Assembly (NCBI RefSeq): GCF_024347195.1
Contig: NZ_AP025281.1
Location: forward strand, 3,162,001-3,226,000
From: Aliamphritea hakodatensis
Lineage (GTDB): Bacteria > Pseudomonadota > Gammaproteobacteria > Pseudomonadales > Balneatricaceae
Direction: 5' to 3'
DNA length: 64,000 nt
Part shown: positions 7,635 to 16,831 of the stretch, in pieces
How positions within the stretch are numbered: the first letter of the stretch is position 1
Layout: every line of letters begins with the position of its first letter
Notes under the pieces: generated by a model
Told to the model about the DNA's origin: nothing
What the model saw: the letters and a program-made list of their open reading frames with translations, nothing else
Databases searched by the model: none
Program-made: the position numbers and the translations under genes

Positions 7635-8945
7635 TTAAATCCGCTCAAAAACTAACAATGTGAGCATCACCAGAACCGACATTCCCAGCATATACGGCAT
7701 ATTCCAGCGCATAATCTGCATACCGTCGATGCCGTATTTCCCCTGTATCGAAATATTCATGCCGGACAACGGTCCCGCTGCCGACCCCAGCGCCCAGCTG
7801 GATAAAAAGATAATCCCCAACATGCTCTGATCCGGCTGCAGCGGCATCAGCAAGGGGCCGATAAGGGAAATACCGATAACCGGATGCAGGCCTGATACCG
7901 CCAGCAGCATAATAAATCCGTAACTCAGGCCCGCCGTCCAGGCGTTAAATTCACTGAATGGCAGTAAAGACCCCTGCCCGGCCAGCAAACTCTGCAAGCC
8001 AAAACTGAATACCCCGGCAGACAGAAACAGCACCACCTCATTGGTCATATTCGCCAGCCGACCATGTACGTGACCGCGCAGCGGTGCAGCCACGCTGCCC
8101 CGCAACAGCAATGTAAACAGGCAAATCAGCGGTGCAGACAGGGTGATAATGAACAATATGGACAACTGCGGATAAAGGTAGTGTACAAGCAATACAGCGA
8201 CCGCCAGTAAGCTTGGCAACCAGAGGCTGTTCAGCCGAAGCGGATAGCCTTCAAAGCGCTCATGCACTGACAGCCGGCGTACCGTAAAGAAGATCACCAC
8301 CAACGCCGCCATCGCCAGAAAAGCTCCGCTAAACATCAGCTCCGATAAGCGTGCTTCAGGTGCATAGGTAAGCGCCACCCCCATCGCCGCAAAGAATGGC
8401 GACCAGAACGCTGCCGCTGAAAAAGCCCGGGTCAGCGCGACCACCTGCGCCCGGCTCAGTGAGCGCCGCTGTGACATACGGTCCCCGAGAATAAACAGCG
8501 CGGAAAGGTTAATCACCGCTCCGAAGAAATGCACCCCCAGAAGGGTTCCCAGGATCGAACGCTTACCCGTAGGCAGTTGCTCACCTTCCGCAAGATCAGG
8601 CTGGCTGACCAGCCCGAGAAAGCTTACCGCCACCAGCATCGAAATCAGCGCAATATTGCCTTTCAGTAAACCACTGAAATCCACCGGATTAGCCAGCAAC
8701 CACGCCAGTAAAGCAGCCCCTGCGCCAATCCCGGACAACACCAGCGCCTGCAGGCGGTTACGGCGGCTCATTGTCTGCCACGAGAGCCCGCAGGCCAGCC
8801 AGTAACACAGACCGGCAAATAGAAGAAAACTCTCCTGCCAAAGGGCCAGCGGAGTACTGATCACCCCCAGCAAGACACTGACGCCCCGCAATGACTGCAA
8901 CGGATTCACCGCCACCGCATCCGCAACACTGTTACCCTGTGACAT
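7635..8945 (-). CDS. Polytopic membrane protein, probable transporter
   Basis: The 436-aa product has about eleven or twelve hydrophobic segments from about residue 20 to the C-terminus, with few charged residues between them. A short cytosolic or periplasmic loop around 300 reads GHVHGRLANMTNEV. Near residue 350 is LHPVIGISLIGPLL, a helix-breaking Gly/Pro stretch of the kind seen in re-entrant loops of ion-transporter superfamily permeases (ArsB/CitM-like), and near 385 GSAAGPLSGMNISIQ. I cannot place it in a named family. It lies 5' to 3' behind slyD on the same strand with the slyD terminator between them, so it probably has its own promoter. Confidence 0.6.
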   Translation of the reverse strand: MSQGNSVADAVAVNPLQSLRGVSVLLGVISTPLALWQESFLLFAGLCYWLACGLSWQTMSRRNRLQALVLSGIGAGAALLAWLLANPVDFSGLLKGNIALISMLVAVSFLGLVSQPDLAEGEQLPTGKRSILGTLLGVHFFGAVINLSALFILGDRMSQRRSLSRAQVVALTRAFSAAAFWSPFFAAMGVALTYAPEARLSELMFSGAFLAMAALVVIFFTVRRLSVHERFEGYPLRLNSLWLPSLLAVAVLLVHYLYPQLSILFIITLSAPLICLFTLLLRGSVAAPLRGHVHGRLANMTNEVVLFLSAGVFSFGLQSLLAGQGSLLPFSEFNAWTAGLSYGFIMLLAVSGLHPVIGISLIGPLLMPLQPDQSMLGIIFLSSWALGSAAGPLSGMNISIQGKYGIDGMQIMRWNMPYMLGMSVLVMLTLLVFERI

Positions 8946-8974
8946 AACATCCTGTCCTTAAAAAGCCCTTAACG

Positions 8975-9010
8975 AAAAAAGCCTTGTGCTCCGAAGATGC
9001 ACAAGGCTTT
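8975..9010 (-). terminator. Rho-independent terminator of slyD
   Basis: On the minus strand a stem GCCTTGTGC / GCACAAGGC with an 8-nt loop is followed by TTTTTTCG. It lies between the slyD stop and the start of the downstream membrane protein. Confidence 0.85.
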
Positions 9011-9031
9011 GAGTATTACATTACGAACCGA

Positions 9032-9514
9032 TCAGTGATGATGACCGCCAGCACCGTGTGCATGGCCGTGTTCAAGCTCTTCTTCAGACGCATCGCGTAC
9101 TTCAACCACTTCAACGTCGAAGTTCAGTACATCACCTGCCAGCGGGTGGTTGCCGTCTACCGTAACAGTTTCGTCAGTCAAAGCAGTTACAACAACCGGC
9201 TGCTCACCCCATGGCGTCTGCGCCATGAACTGCATACCGATTTCAATATTGTCGATACCGTCAAAAAGATTACGTTCAACTTCCTGAATCAACTCTTCGT
9301 TTGGCTGACCGTAACCTTCTTCAGGAGATACTTCTACCTGCTGCTTATCGCCGACCTGTTTACCGGTCAGAGCGTTTTCCAGGCCAGGAACAATATTGCC
9401 CTTACCGTGCAGATACGCCAACGGCTCACCACCGGCAGAAGAATCCAGTACTTCACCGGCGGCATTCGTCAGGGTGTAATGGATCAGAACAACTTTATTG
9501 TCAGCAACTTGCAT
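9032..9514 (-). CDS. slyD: FKBP-type peptidyl-prolyl isomerase SlyD
   Basis: SlyD is a cytosolic prolyl isomerase and chaperone that also delivers nickel. From ATG 9514 the product is 160 aa: MQVADNKVVLIHYTLTN, then GGEPLAYLHGKGNIVPGLE (FKBP active-site strand, about 33-51), the insert-in-flap chaperone domain (about 70-125, GYGQPNEELIQ to GNHPLAGDVL) and a His-rich tail HGHAHGAGGHHH. The tail is shorter than in E. coli SlyD but keeps a metal-binding character. The frame is open 15 codons further upstream, but homology begins at MQVADN and a GAGA stretch precedes that ATG. Confidence 0.93.
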   Translation of the reverse strand: MQVADNKVVLIHYTLTNAAGEVLDSSAGGEPLAYLHGKGNIVPGLENALTGKQVGDKQQVEVSPEEGYGQPNEELIQEVERNLFDGIDNIEIGMQFMAQTPWGEQPVVVTALTDETVTVDGNHPLAGDVLNFDVEVVEVRDASEEELEHGHAHGAGGHHH

Positions 9515-9646
9515 GTTTTTCTCTCGCTTATAAGGACAAAACAGCGATAGCGCTGCCAAAGGCCTCAGAAATTAATTAACCCGGCTGATCAGAAGCGCGC
9601 CGGCATGGTTTACATAATGCCGACGCCCCTGCTGTGTTTCAAGGGC

Positions 9647-10696
9647 TTAGCGGATATTCTCGTTAATATAATCCGCCCCCAGCTCACGGGTCAGCATACC
9701 GGCATCCACTGACCGGCAACCGCTGCGGTTTTGCCCGGACCAGAAGGGTGAAAAATCTCCGCTGCCGGCCGCTTCAGCCACACTGCGTAACGGTGCCAGC
9801 GCGGCGGTCGCCTGGGGAAACGGCGGCGCGTCAGGGCTGACCGGCCCCAGCTCCAGCATTGCCCGGTTGACGATCCCCCGGGCCGGACCGCCGGAAAACA
9901 CATTGGTCAGCGCCGTATGCACCGAAGTATCCTGCAATGCTGCCCGGTGCAAAGCGCTGGTATTGGTCTGATCACACAGTAAATATACCGTGCCCATCTG
10001 CACCCCGGCAGCGCCCAGTTGCATCGCCGCCCGGATACCTGCCTGATCACAAATCCCACCGGCAGCAATCACCGGCACATCCACTGCAGCAACCAGCTGC
10101 GGCAACAGCGCGAATGTACCCGACTGGGTATCCATATTCCGGGTCAGGAAAATACCCCGGTGCCCACCGGCCTCAAGTCCCTGGGCAATAATGGCATCCA
10201 CCCCATGCTCCGCCAGCCAGCGCCCTTCCTCCAGCGTGGTGGCACTGGCAATCACTTTTGCCCCCGTTGCCCGGACCCGGGACAACAGCGATGCATCCGG
10301 CAAACCAAAATGAAAGCTCACCACGTCAGGCCGGTATTTTTCAACCACGGCCGCATGATCTGCATTAAAAGGCGCGCGGCCACCGGCGGCTGGCGTCTCA
10401 TCAACACCCAGTTCTTCGTAATAGGGCTGAAGCCTGTCCCGCCAGCGCTGTAACTGACCGTCTGTTACCGGCACGGGGTCATGGGCAAAAAAGTTAACAT
10501 TCACCGGACGGTCCGTGCCGGCCCGGATAGCCTCCAGCTCCGTCGCCATTGTCTGCGGCGTCAGCATGGCACAGGGCAATGATCCCAATCCACCGGCATT
10601 ACTGACTGCGATCGCCAGCGAACTCCCCTGCACACCCGCCATCGGTGCTTGAATAATGGGTAACTCAATATCAAATACATCCCGGATATCAGCCAT
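9647..10696 (-). CDS. Nitronate monooxygenase family flavoprotein
   Basis: A 349-aa FMN-dependent TIM-barrel enzyme of the 2-nitropropane dioxygenase/nitronate monooxygenase family, which oxidises alkyl nitronates. The N-terminal flavin loop is LPIIQAPMAGVQGS, followed by SNAGGLGSLPCAML. Later are GLEAGGHRG (catalytic His region, ~190), PVIAAGGICD (phosphate loop) and GVQMGTVYLL. ATG 10696 is chosen because AGGAG lies about 8 nt upstream; an ATG 24 nt earlier lacks such a site. It stands alone, divergent from the DEAD-box helicase gene, so its physiological nitronate is unknown. Confidence 0.88.
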   Translation of the reverse strand: MADIRDVFDIELPIIQAPMAGVQGSSLAIAVSNAGGLGSLPCAMLTPQTMATELEAIRAGTDRPVNVNFFAHDPVPVTDGQLQRWRDRLQPYYEELGVDETPAAGGRAPFNADHAAVVEKYRPDVVSFHFGLPDASLLSRVRATGAKVIASATTLEEGRWLAEHGVDAIIAQGLEAGGHRGIFLTRNMDTQSGTFALLPQLVAAVDVPVIAAGGICDQAGIRAAMQLGAAGVQMGTVYLLCDQTNTSALHRAALQDTSVHTALTNVFSGGPARGIVNRAMLELGPVSPDAPPFPQATAALAPLRSVAEAAGSGDFSPFWSGQNRSGCRSVDAGMLTRELGADYINENIR

Positions 10697-10895
10697 TGGT
10701 ATACTCCTCTGCGCAGTCATTTTCAGGCGGAAAGCATTACACAGTTACTGCAGTGCAACAACCCACCAACCGTGGCTCTTATGAAGTACCAGCCAGCGCC
10801 GCATCATTCGCAAAAAACCTTCAGATCCGCTAAGCTGCACAGCTTTTAGCCCTACCTGCCAACCACTTGGCTATCATGGATATCAAACGCTATTT

Positions 10896-12308
10896 ATGTC
10901 ATTCGCAAAACTGGGTCTTAGTGACAACCTGCTCGCCGCTCTGGAAGCACAAAACTTCACCACAGCCACCCCTGTACAGCAACAGGCGATTCCGCTGATC
11001 CTGCAAGGCAAAGACGTATTGGCCGCCGCGCAAACCGGCACCGGAAAAACCGCCGCCTTTGCACTGCCGGTACTGCACCTGATAGGCCACCGGCAGGCAG
11101 AAGCGCACCGGCCACTGGCACTGATCCTTGTCCCTACCCGTGAGCTGGCCAGCCAGGTAGCCGCAAATATCGAACAGCTAAGCGATGATTCAGTCCGTTG
11201 CACCATTCTGATTGGCGGTGTTCCCCGCGAACCACAGCTGGAAGCACTTCAGGCTGGCGCTGAAATTCTGATCGCCACTCCGGGCCGTTTACTCGATCTG
11301 TATCTGCAGGACGCCATCCGCTTTGAGCAGCTGGAATATCTGGTACTGGATGAAGCTGACCGCATGCTGGACCTGGGCTTCAGCCCGGAAATCACCCGTA
11401 TTTTTGACGCCCTGCCCGCCCGGCGTCAGACCCTGCTGTTCTCTGCCACTTTCAGCGAAAGTATCCGGGAACTGGCCAGACAACGTCTGAACAACCCGGC
11501 AGAAATTTCTGTCAGCCCGGCCAACAGCGCCGCCAAAACGGTGAAGCACTGGCTCTACAGCACTGACAAAAAACGTAAGGCAGAACTGCTCACCGAACTT
11601 ATTCTTACCGAACGCTGGCGTCAGACCCTGGTATTCACCAAAACCAAGAAAGGCGCTGATGCCCTTGGCAGTACGCTGGCAGATGCAGGCATTAACTGCG
11701 CGGTTATTCACAGCGACCGTAATCAGCAGGCCCGGGATAAAGCCCTCAATTCATTTCAGGCAGGCCGGGTCTGGGTATTAATTGCCACGGATGTCGCCTC
11801 CCGCGGGCTGGACATTGATCAGTTACAACAGGTGGTTAACTTTGATCTGCCTGTCGTGGCTGAAGACTATATTCACCGCATCGGCCGCACCGGCAGGGCC
11901 GGCAAGCAGGGACAGGCAATTTCGCTGGTCAGTGCCGACGAATTTCCGCAACTGCAGGCCATCGAACAACTGCTGGGTAAAAACATTGAGCGCCGCGAAG
12001 TGGCAGGATTTGAAGCAGATCACCGCCTGCCACTGTTCAGTAAGCCGGCCGCGCTGAAAAAAACACAAGATAAATCACCGGCGGGAAAACAGTCCAAGAC
12101 AACGCATCAGAAACCGCCTGCAGCCAAAAGCAAACCGGCCAAAAAACATGGCGACTCCGGGCGGCAGGAAATGGGCCGGAAAAAAGCTCTTCAGGGGAAA
12201 TCTGGCAAACCGGGAACGGCAAAGCGATCGGCTGAGGTAAAAGAACCGGCTGAGGTAAAACAGCAAAAGGCATCTAAACGGCCACGGCCAAGTTTCAGTA
12301 AACGCTGA
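10896..12308 (+). CDS. DEAD-box ATP-dependent RNA helicase, RhlE-like
   Basis: A 470-aa RNA helicase with all core motifs: Q motif FTTATPVQQQAIP (21-33), motif I AQTGTGKT (45-52), Ia PTRELA (80-85), Ib TPGRLLD (128-134), DEAD (152-155), SAT (182-184), and in the second RecA domain TDVASRGLDI and HRIGRTGRAG. The ~85-residue tail is basic and low-complexity, with an AEVKEPAEVK tandem, which suits non-specific RNA binding. Tail type and motif spacing resemble RhlE more than DbpA or SrmB, but the paralogue is not certain. Roles in ribosome assembly or mRNA decay in the cold are typical. Confidence 0.9.
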   Translation: MSFAKLGLSDNLLAALEAQNFTTATPVQQQAIPLILQGKDVLAAAQTGTGKTAAFALPVLHLIGHRQAEAHRPLALILVPTRELASQVAANIEQLSDDSVRCTILIGGVPREPQLEALQAGAEILIATPGRLLDLYLQDAIRFEQLEYLVLDEADRMLDLGFSPEITRIFDALPARRQTLLFSATFSESIRELARQRLNNPAEISVSPANSAAKTVKHWLYSTDKKRKAELLTELILTERWRQTLVFTKTKKGADALGSTLADAGINCAVIHSDRNQQARDKALNSFQAGRVWVLIATDVASRGLDIDQLQQVVNFDLPVVAEDYIHRIGRTGRAGKQGQAISLVSADEFPQLQAIEQLLGKNIERREVAGFEADHRLPLFSKPAALKKTQDKSPAGKQSKTTHQKPPAAKSKPAKKHGDSGRQEMGRKKALQGKSGKPGTAKRSAEVKEPAEVKQQKASKRPRPSFSKR

Positions 12309-12340
12309 TCAGGCAGCGCAGGCCCTGGACGGACTGCGCC

Positions 12341-14248
12341 TCAGGCGATTGCCATCTGGTGATCATTACGCGCAACAGCCTGGCCTTCTAAATGGGCTGC
12401 GGCAAATTCCAGTGCCGGCACCGGACGGCCATAGAGATAGCCCTGCCCGCAACCGCAACCCTCTTCGAGAATAAAATCATTCTGTTCCTGGGTTTCAATA
12501 CCTTCAGCTATCACGTTCAGCTTAAGCTTTCTGGCCATCGCGATAATTGCCCGGGCCAGTTCACGGTCCTGCTCACTGTTATCCAGATGCGCAATGAAGC
12601 CCCGGTCGATCTTCAGGGTATCAAAGGCGTATTTCTGCAAATAACTCAGTGACGCGTAGCCGGTACCAAAATCATCCAGAGACACACCCACGCCGATACG
12701 CTTCAGGGCATTGATCACCCGGGTAGCCTGATACTCATCCTGCATCAGTACGCCTTCCGTGATCTCCAGCTCCAGCATATTCGGCGGTAGCTCAAACTCA
12801 GTTAACAGATCTGCCACGTAACGTACCAGCCCGGTATCCCGGAACTGCACCGGTGAGATATTCACCGCCATACGCATCGGATAGTTATACAGCCGGTACC
12901 AGCTGGAAATCTGTTCAATTGCCGTGCGTAACACAAAGTTACCGATATCAGCGATCTGACCATTGCGCTCCGCCAGACTGATAAACTGATCCGGCCTGAC
13001 ATGTCCGAGCACCGGATTAAACCACCGCAGCAAAGCCTCTGCGCCAATCAGCCTGCGGGTGTCCGTCGCGATCAGTGGCTGAAAATGCAAACTGAATTCG
13101 TTATTTTTCAGTGCATCCACCAGATGCGACTCAAGGCGACAACGCTCATCCAGCGCCAGCTGCATACTGTCGGTAAAAAACGTATAGGCACTGCCGGAAA
13201 CCTTACCCAGATTCATTGCCGCACCGGCCTTCTTCAGCAGGGTTGATGCATCCGGCCCGTCTGTCGGAGACATCGCCAGCCCCATCTTGATCGGCACCGT
13301 AATATTCTGCTGATCAATCACCAGCGGCTGATTCAGGCTATGACTCAGACGGTTCGCCAGCCGCACACTGAGCTCTTCTATCCGGGACGTGACCAGTAAA
13401 ACAACAAACTCATTACCGGTGACCCGGGCCACATAATAATTACCGGACAGATCATGGCGCAGCCGGTCACTGACCCGCTGGAGAATCTGATCTCCAACCA
13501 GGTAACCGTAACTGTCATTGATGGTTTTGAAGTTCTGTAAACCGATATACAAAACTGCAAACTGCTGCTCTGCATTAACGGAAAGAATATGCTCCATGTG
13601 GCTGAGCAAAGCGGCCCGGTTAGGTAAACCGGTGAGCGCATCGTAACGCTGCACATACTCAAGCGTCTGCGCCATGGAAGCACGGTTATCAACTTCGTTG
13701 GAAAGCTGCTCCCGCAAACCGGTCAGTTCCTGCTGCTGCTTCTCATACAACTGCGTCAGTACTTCGTTGGCCGCTTCGAGACGGGCCTGCCGGGCCATAC
13801 TTTCCAGATCGGCCTCGATGGTTTTCTGAAAACGGGACAGTAAAGCCCGGATATTATCGGCGTAATGATTTTCCCTGTTATCAAACACACAAATCGTGCC
13901 GAACAGCGCTCCGCCGGGCCAGTAGAGTGGTAAACCGTAATAAGACACCATGCCCTGCATTTCTGCCAGACACGCCTGCCATTCAGGATGCTGCGCGATA
14001 TCCGCGACATGCAACGGGTCTTCATGACGGATAAAGGTCTGGCACAGGCGCCCCTGTACATCCCGGCTGCCTTTACTGAACGGGTTTGAGAGGTTATCGC
14101 TGGCGACAAATACTTCCAGCTGTTCACCCTGATCCCGGATAATCAGCACCGCCGGTATACTGGCAATCTCAGATGCCAGATCTACAGTTTGCTGCCAGCC
14201 TGCCAATATTGAATCGGGTACTTCCGCTGTTCTTATATCAACCGACAT
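12341..14248 (-). CDS. GAF-GGDEF-EAL protein with degenerate GGDEF; probable c-di-GMP phosphodiesterase
   Basis: A 635-aa soluble signalling protein. An N-terminal GAF-like sensor (about 20-160, with GSRDVQGRLCQTFI and VSYYGLPLYWPGG) is followed by a coiled linker (160-200), a GGDEF domain (about 200-355) and an EAL domain (about 375-620). The cyclase signature is TGNEF instead of GGDEF, so synthesis of cyclic di-GMP is unlikely. The EAL domain keeps EALLRW, NISPVQF, LELEITEG, LDDFGTGYASL, LKIDRGF and AEGIET, the metal and catalytic residues. It should therefore hydrolyse cyclic di-GMP, perhaps with GTP binding at the GGDEF site as an activator. ATG 14248 is the only good start. Confidence 0.9.
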   Translation of the reverse strand: MSVDIRTAEVPDSILAGWQQTVDLASEIASIPAVLIIRDQGEQLEVFVASDNLSNPFSKGSRDVQGRLCQTFIRHEDPLHVADIAQHPEWQACLAEMQGMVSYYGLPLYWPGGALFGTICVFDNRENHYADNIRALLSRFQKTIEADLESMARQARLEAANEVLTQLYEKQQQELTGLREQLSNEVDNRASMAQTLEYVQRYDALTGLPNRAALLSHMEHILSVNAEQQFAVLYIGLQNFKTINDSYGYLVGDQILQRVSDRLRHDLSGNYYVARVTGNEFVVLLVTSRIEELSVRLANRLSHSLNQPLVIDQQNITVPIKMGLAMSPTDGPDASTLLKKAGAAMNLGKVSGSAYTFFTDSMQLALDERCRLESHLVDALKNNEFSLHFQPLIATDTRRLIGAEALLRWFNPVLGHVRPDQFISLAERNGQIADIGNFVLRTAIEQISSWYRLYNYPMRMAVNISPVQFRDTGLVRYVADLLTEFELPPNMLELEITEGVLMQDEYQATRVINALKRIGVGVSLDDFGTGYASLSYLQKYAFDTLKIDRGFIAHLDNSEQDRELARAIIAMARKLKLNVIAEGIETQEQNDFILEEGCGCGQGYLYGRPVPALEFAAAHLEGQAVARNDHQMAIA

Positions 14249-14389
14249 ATGTTGTTTAAAGGTCCACTCTCATTTACGTTTTCGATAAACGTAACGGCTG
14301 TTATTCAAACGTTTATTAGAACACTTATTGCCGGCAGGAAAACCTTACCGCTCACCATTTTAAGGACAAGCGGTTTTGTAAACGCGCAA

Positions 14390-14992
14390 TCAGCTGCTAG
14401 CAATCAGCTGAGTCACGCCGTCATAGACAAACTGAATCGCCAGCGCAGCCAGAATAACCCCCAAAAAGCGGCGCAGGATCTCATCGCCGGTACGGCCGAT
14501 AATCACCTTCACATAGCGTGACAGCAGCATCAGCACCAGCGTCAGCACAGTGATGGAAATGATCGCCAGCAGAATCGATAAACTCTGCTCTGCATTTTCT
14601 GCCTGCGAAAACAGCAGGATCGACAATGTCAGGGAGCCAGGGCCGGCCATCAGCGGAATCGACATCGGAAACACCGAAATATCCCGTTTAGCGGTGGTCA
14701 CCGTGTACTCGACATCCTGGGTAATCATTTTGAACGCGGTATAGAACAGCAGCAGGCCACCGGAAATCCGCAGCGCCTCAATATTAATGCCCAGTTTATT
14801 CAGGAAAGGTTCGCCGTAGTTACCGAAAATAATCAGCAACAGGGTCGAAATAATAATCGACTTAACAGCCATTTTAATCCGGTGACCGGTTTCACCCGCC
14901 GGTACCAGAGAGTGGAAAACAATTGCCGCACCGATCGGATCAATAATAATGAACAGTGCAGTGATGGCATTCAGATAAACCAGAATATCCAT
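14390..14992 (-). CDS. MarC family inner-membrane protein
   Basis: The 200-aa product has six hydrophobic segments, the conserved FIIIDPIGAAIVF near residue 15 and the second half-repeat FPMSIPLMAGPGSLTLSILL around residue 110. Both (DPxG and P-x-x-A-GPG) are hallmarks of MarC/UPF0056 proteins, which show an inverted repeat like many transporters. Early claims that MarC gives antibiotic resistance were not upheld, so the substrate is unknown. AAGG about 10 nt upstream supports ATG 14992. The GAF-GGDEF-EAL gene follows on the same strand after 141 bp. Confidence 0.88.
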   Translation of the reverse strand: MDILVYLNAITALFIIIDPIGAAIVFHSLVPAGETGHRIKMAVKSIIISTLLLIIFGNYGEPFLNKLGINIEALRISGGLLLFYTAFKMITQDVEYTVTTAKRDISVFPMSIPLMAGPGSLTLSILLFSQAENAEQSLSILLAIISITVLTLVLMLLSRYVKVIIGRTGDEILRRFLGVILAALAIQFVYDGVTQLIASS

Positions 14993-15088
14993 TCAGAAAA
15001 CCTTACAGACAAAAAAATAAAATAAGACCGGCAGCCGGAAAATTCACCGGCTGGCAGCGCAACACATCAGTAAACAGGACAACAAAAA

Positions 15089-15562
15089 CTAAGGGCGGGT
15101 ACCGATCCGGACATTGCCGGTCTGCATAAACTGAGCAACCTGTTTACGCTTACGTCCGATCAGCAACGGTCCGTTATCGAAAAACAGAAAGTTCTTCCAG
15201 TGACGCTTAAACACGTACCAGCGGGTTTCAATCACGTGCTCAACGTCGTAACAGAAATACACCAGCGTATTATCATCCCAGTCCAGATGCTCCAGCAACT
15301 GCTCCGGCATTTCCGCATCGTCCGACTCCCAGCGGTTTTGCCACGGGAAGGTTTCCTGCCAGGTCGGGTTCTTGTTCGCCCAGTCATCATCATAAAATAA
15401 TTCCGGATGATTACTTTCCTGGCTGATCTGCTGACGCCAGACCTGTTCGGCCCGGGCTTCACTCAGGGGTTTAATTTCATTCAGATCAGCCTCTGCAACA
15501 GGCAGGTCTTTATGCCTGAAAATCCAGGCGCGTTTATATGCTTCTAACGGTATGTAATTCAT
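15089..15562 (-). CDS. DUF2947 family protein
   Basis: A 157-aa cytosolic protein rich in Trp and acidic residues. It begins MNYIPLEAYKRAWIFRHKDLP and has LSEARAEQVWRQ, HLDWDDNTLVYFCYDVEHVIETRWYVF and a conserved ending, NFLFFDNGPLLIGRKRK. I match this to the DUF2947 family known from Vibrio and related marine bacteria; no function has been assigned. The frame extends to a TTG at 15574, but ATG 15562 matches the family N-terminus. It stands alone after the terminator of the NlpC/P60 gene. Confidence 0.75.
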   Translation of the reverse strand: MNYIPLEAYKRAWIFRHKDLPVAEADLNEIKPLSEARAEQVWRQQISQESNHPELFYDDDWANKNPTWQETFPWQNRWESDDAEMPEQLLEHLDWDDNTLVYFCYDVEHVIETRWYVFKRHWKNFLFFDNGPLLIGRKRKQVAQFMQTGNVRIGTRP

Positions 15563-15579
15563 CTGATAAACCAAAACAG

Positions 15580-15602
15580 CCGCCGTATCTCATACGGCGG
15601 CA
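15580..15602 (-). terminator. Terminator of the NlpC/P60 gene
   Basis: A perfect 10-bp stem (GCCGCCGTAT / ATACGGCGGC) with a 3-nt loop is followed on the minus strand by TGTTTTGG. It lies just after the NlpC/P60 stop codon at 15618 and before the DUF2947 gene. Confidence 0.75.
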
Positions 15603-15617
15603 TAACAAAAAGAGGCC

Positions 15618-16211
15618 TTATCTGTCGGCCAGAGACTGTGACTCAGACGTCTGAACAATGCCCGGCCGGCGGGCTTGCCAGAAACGCTTACGCCAGTAAG
15701 GATTCGCCAGCGGTGTAATACTTACCCCAAGGGTCTCACCGGCATGCAGAAAAGACTGATTGCCGATATAGATGCCAACATGACGGCTGTATTTTCCGGT
15801 TTTAAAAAACACCAGATCACCGGGCCGCAACTCGTCACGGCCGACCGGCGTGCCGGTCACCGCCTGTTTCAACGTAGTGCGTGGCAGGTTAAGATCAAAC
15901 TGGGCAGCAAAACTGCGCTGTACAAAGGCAGAGCAATCAATCCCTTTTTTGGTCGTGCCGCCCAGACGGTAAGGCACCCCGTCCCACTCCGCAAACTGGC
16001 GCAGCAACTGCTCCTGAATAGTCGCTTCTGCGGCCGGCAGCGGTGTTACATTATTATAGCGCCAGCCAACCACCGGCTTCTCAGCCACTGATGTTTTATC
16101 TACCACGGCAGGTTTTACCGACTGACCACCACAGCCTGTCAGCAGCACCGCTACCGCCACACTGCACACAATCAACCCTGTACGAATCTGCATAAGCATT
16201 CTGCTGTTCAT
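15618..16211 (-). CDS. NlpC/P60 family cell-wall hydrolase lipoprotein
   Basis: A peptidoglycan endopeptidase of the NlpC/P60 family, tethered as a lipoprotein. The signal sequence ends in the lipobox LLTGC. The catalytic domain shows YRLGGTTKKGIDCSAF (nucleophile Cys near residue 93), PRTTLKQA, DLVFFKTG, HVGIYIG (His) and FLHAG (second His), the complete Cys-His-His set. The order resembles E. coli NlpC/MepS. Several starts are possible: GTG or ATG codons at 16262, 16211, 16199 and 16193. I take ATG 16211, which gives a short positively charged leader before the hydrophobic core, but none has a clear ribosome site. Confidence 0.88.
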   Translation of the reverse strand: MNSRMLMQIRTGLIVCSVAVAVLLTGCGGQSVKPAVVDKTSVAEKPVVGWRYNNVTPLPAAEATIQEQLLRQFAEWDGVPYRLGGTTKKGIDCSAFVQRSFAAQFDLNLPRTTLKQAVTGTPVGRDELRPGDLVFFKTGKYSRHVGIYIGNQSFLHAGETLGVSITPLANPYWRKRFWQARRPGIVQTSESQSLADR

Positions 16212-16321
16212 CCCGGAAAGCACGACAGATATTTGTGCCAATAATAGCCCAAGCATTGGCACAGCAATAGAGGCAAGATACTATTTTGGTTAAGGATTAT
16301 CGATCATTTGGACAAAATACC

Positions 16322-16828
16322 ATGGCCCAGACACCCAATTTACCTATTATTTACAGCACAGAAATAAAATCAGACTGGCTCGACTATAACAACCATATGA
16401 ACGTCGCCTACTACGTGCTGGTCTTTGATCTGGCCGGTGTTGAACTGGTGACAAAACTGGGCCTGAGCCCTGAATACACAGCCCAGGAACAGATTTCCTG
16501 GATGGTACTGGAAAACCACATCACCTATAACAATGAAGTCAGCCTTGGTCAGGAAGTGGATATCAGCTGCCGGCTGCTGGATAACGACAGTAAACGCCTG
16601 CACCTCTACTTCGAAATGCATGCCCGCAATGCAGATGGCAGCACGTACCTGGCTTCCACCCTGGAACAGATGGCGATGTGCGTCGACCTCAGCGCCCGTA
16701 AAGCCTGTGAGTTCCCCTCTGATATCCTGACCAACATTGAAGCACTGGCCGACAAACACGAGACCCTGCCAATGCCTGATAAGATCGGCCGGAAAATTGC
16801 TATTCGCCGTAAACCCGCAGCAGGCTGA
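16322..16828 (+). CDS. Hotdog-fold acyl-CoA thioesterase family protein
   Basis: A 168-aa single hotdog domain of the 4-hydroxybenzoyl-CoA thioesterase type. SDWLDYNNHMNVAYYV near residue 20 contains the family Asp and the start of the long hotdog helix. It is followed by the sheet segments SWMVLENHITYNNEVSLG and VDISCRLLDND. The substrate acyl-CoA cannot be read from sequence; similar proteins hydrolyse short, branched or betainyl-type acyl-CoAs. ATG 16322 is preferred over an upstream in-frame TTG at 16286. The DUF2157-type membrane protein starts 4 bp after the stop, so the two are co-transcribed. Confidence 0.85.
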   Translation: MAQTPNLPIIYSTEIKSDWLDYNNHMNVAYYVLVFDLAGVELVTKLGLSPEYTAQEQISWMVLENHITYNNEVSLGQEVDISCRLLDNDSKRLHLYFEMHARNADGSTYLASTLEQMAMCVDLSARKACEFPSDILTNIEALADKHETLPMPDKIGRKIAIRRKPAAG

Positions 16829-16831
16829 ATC

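Noticed and set aside
8984..9579. Plus-strand frames opposite slyD
   Set aside because: They are antisense to a well-conserved slyD and lack family features.
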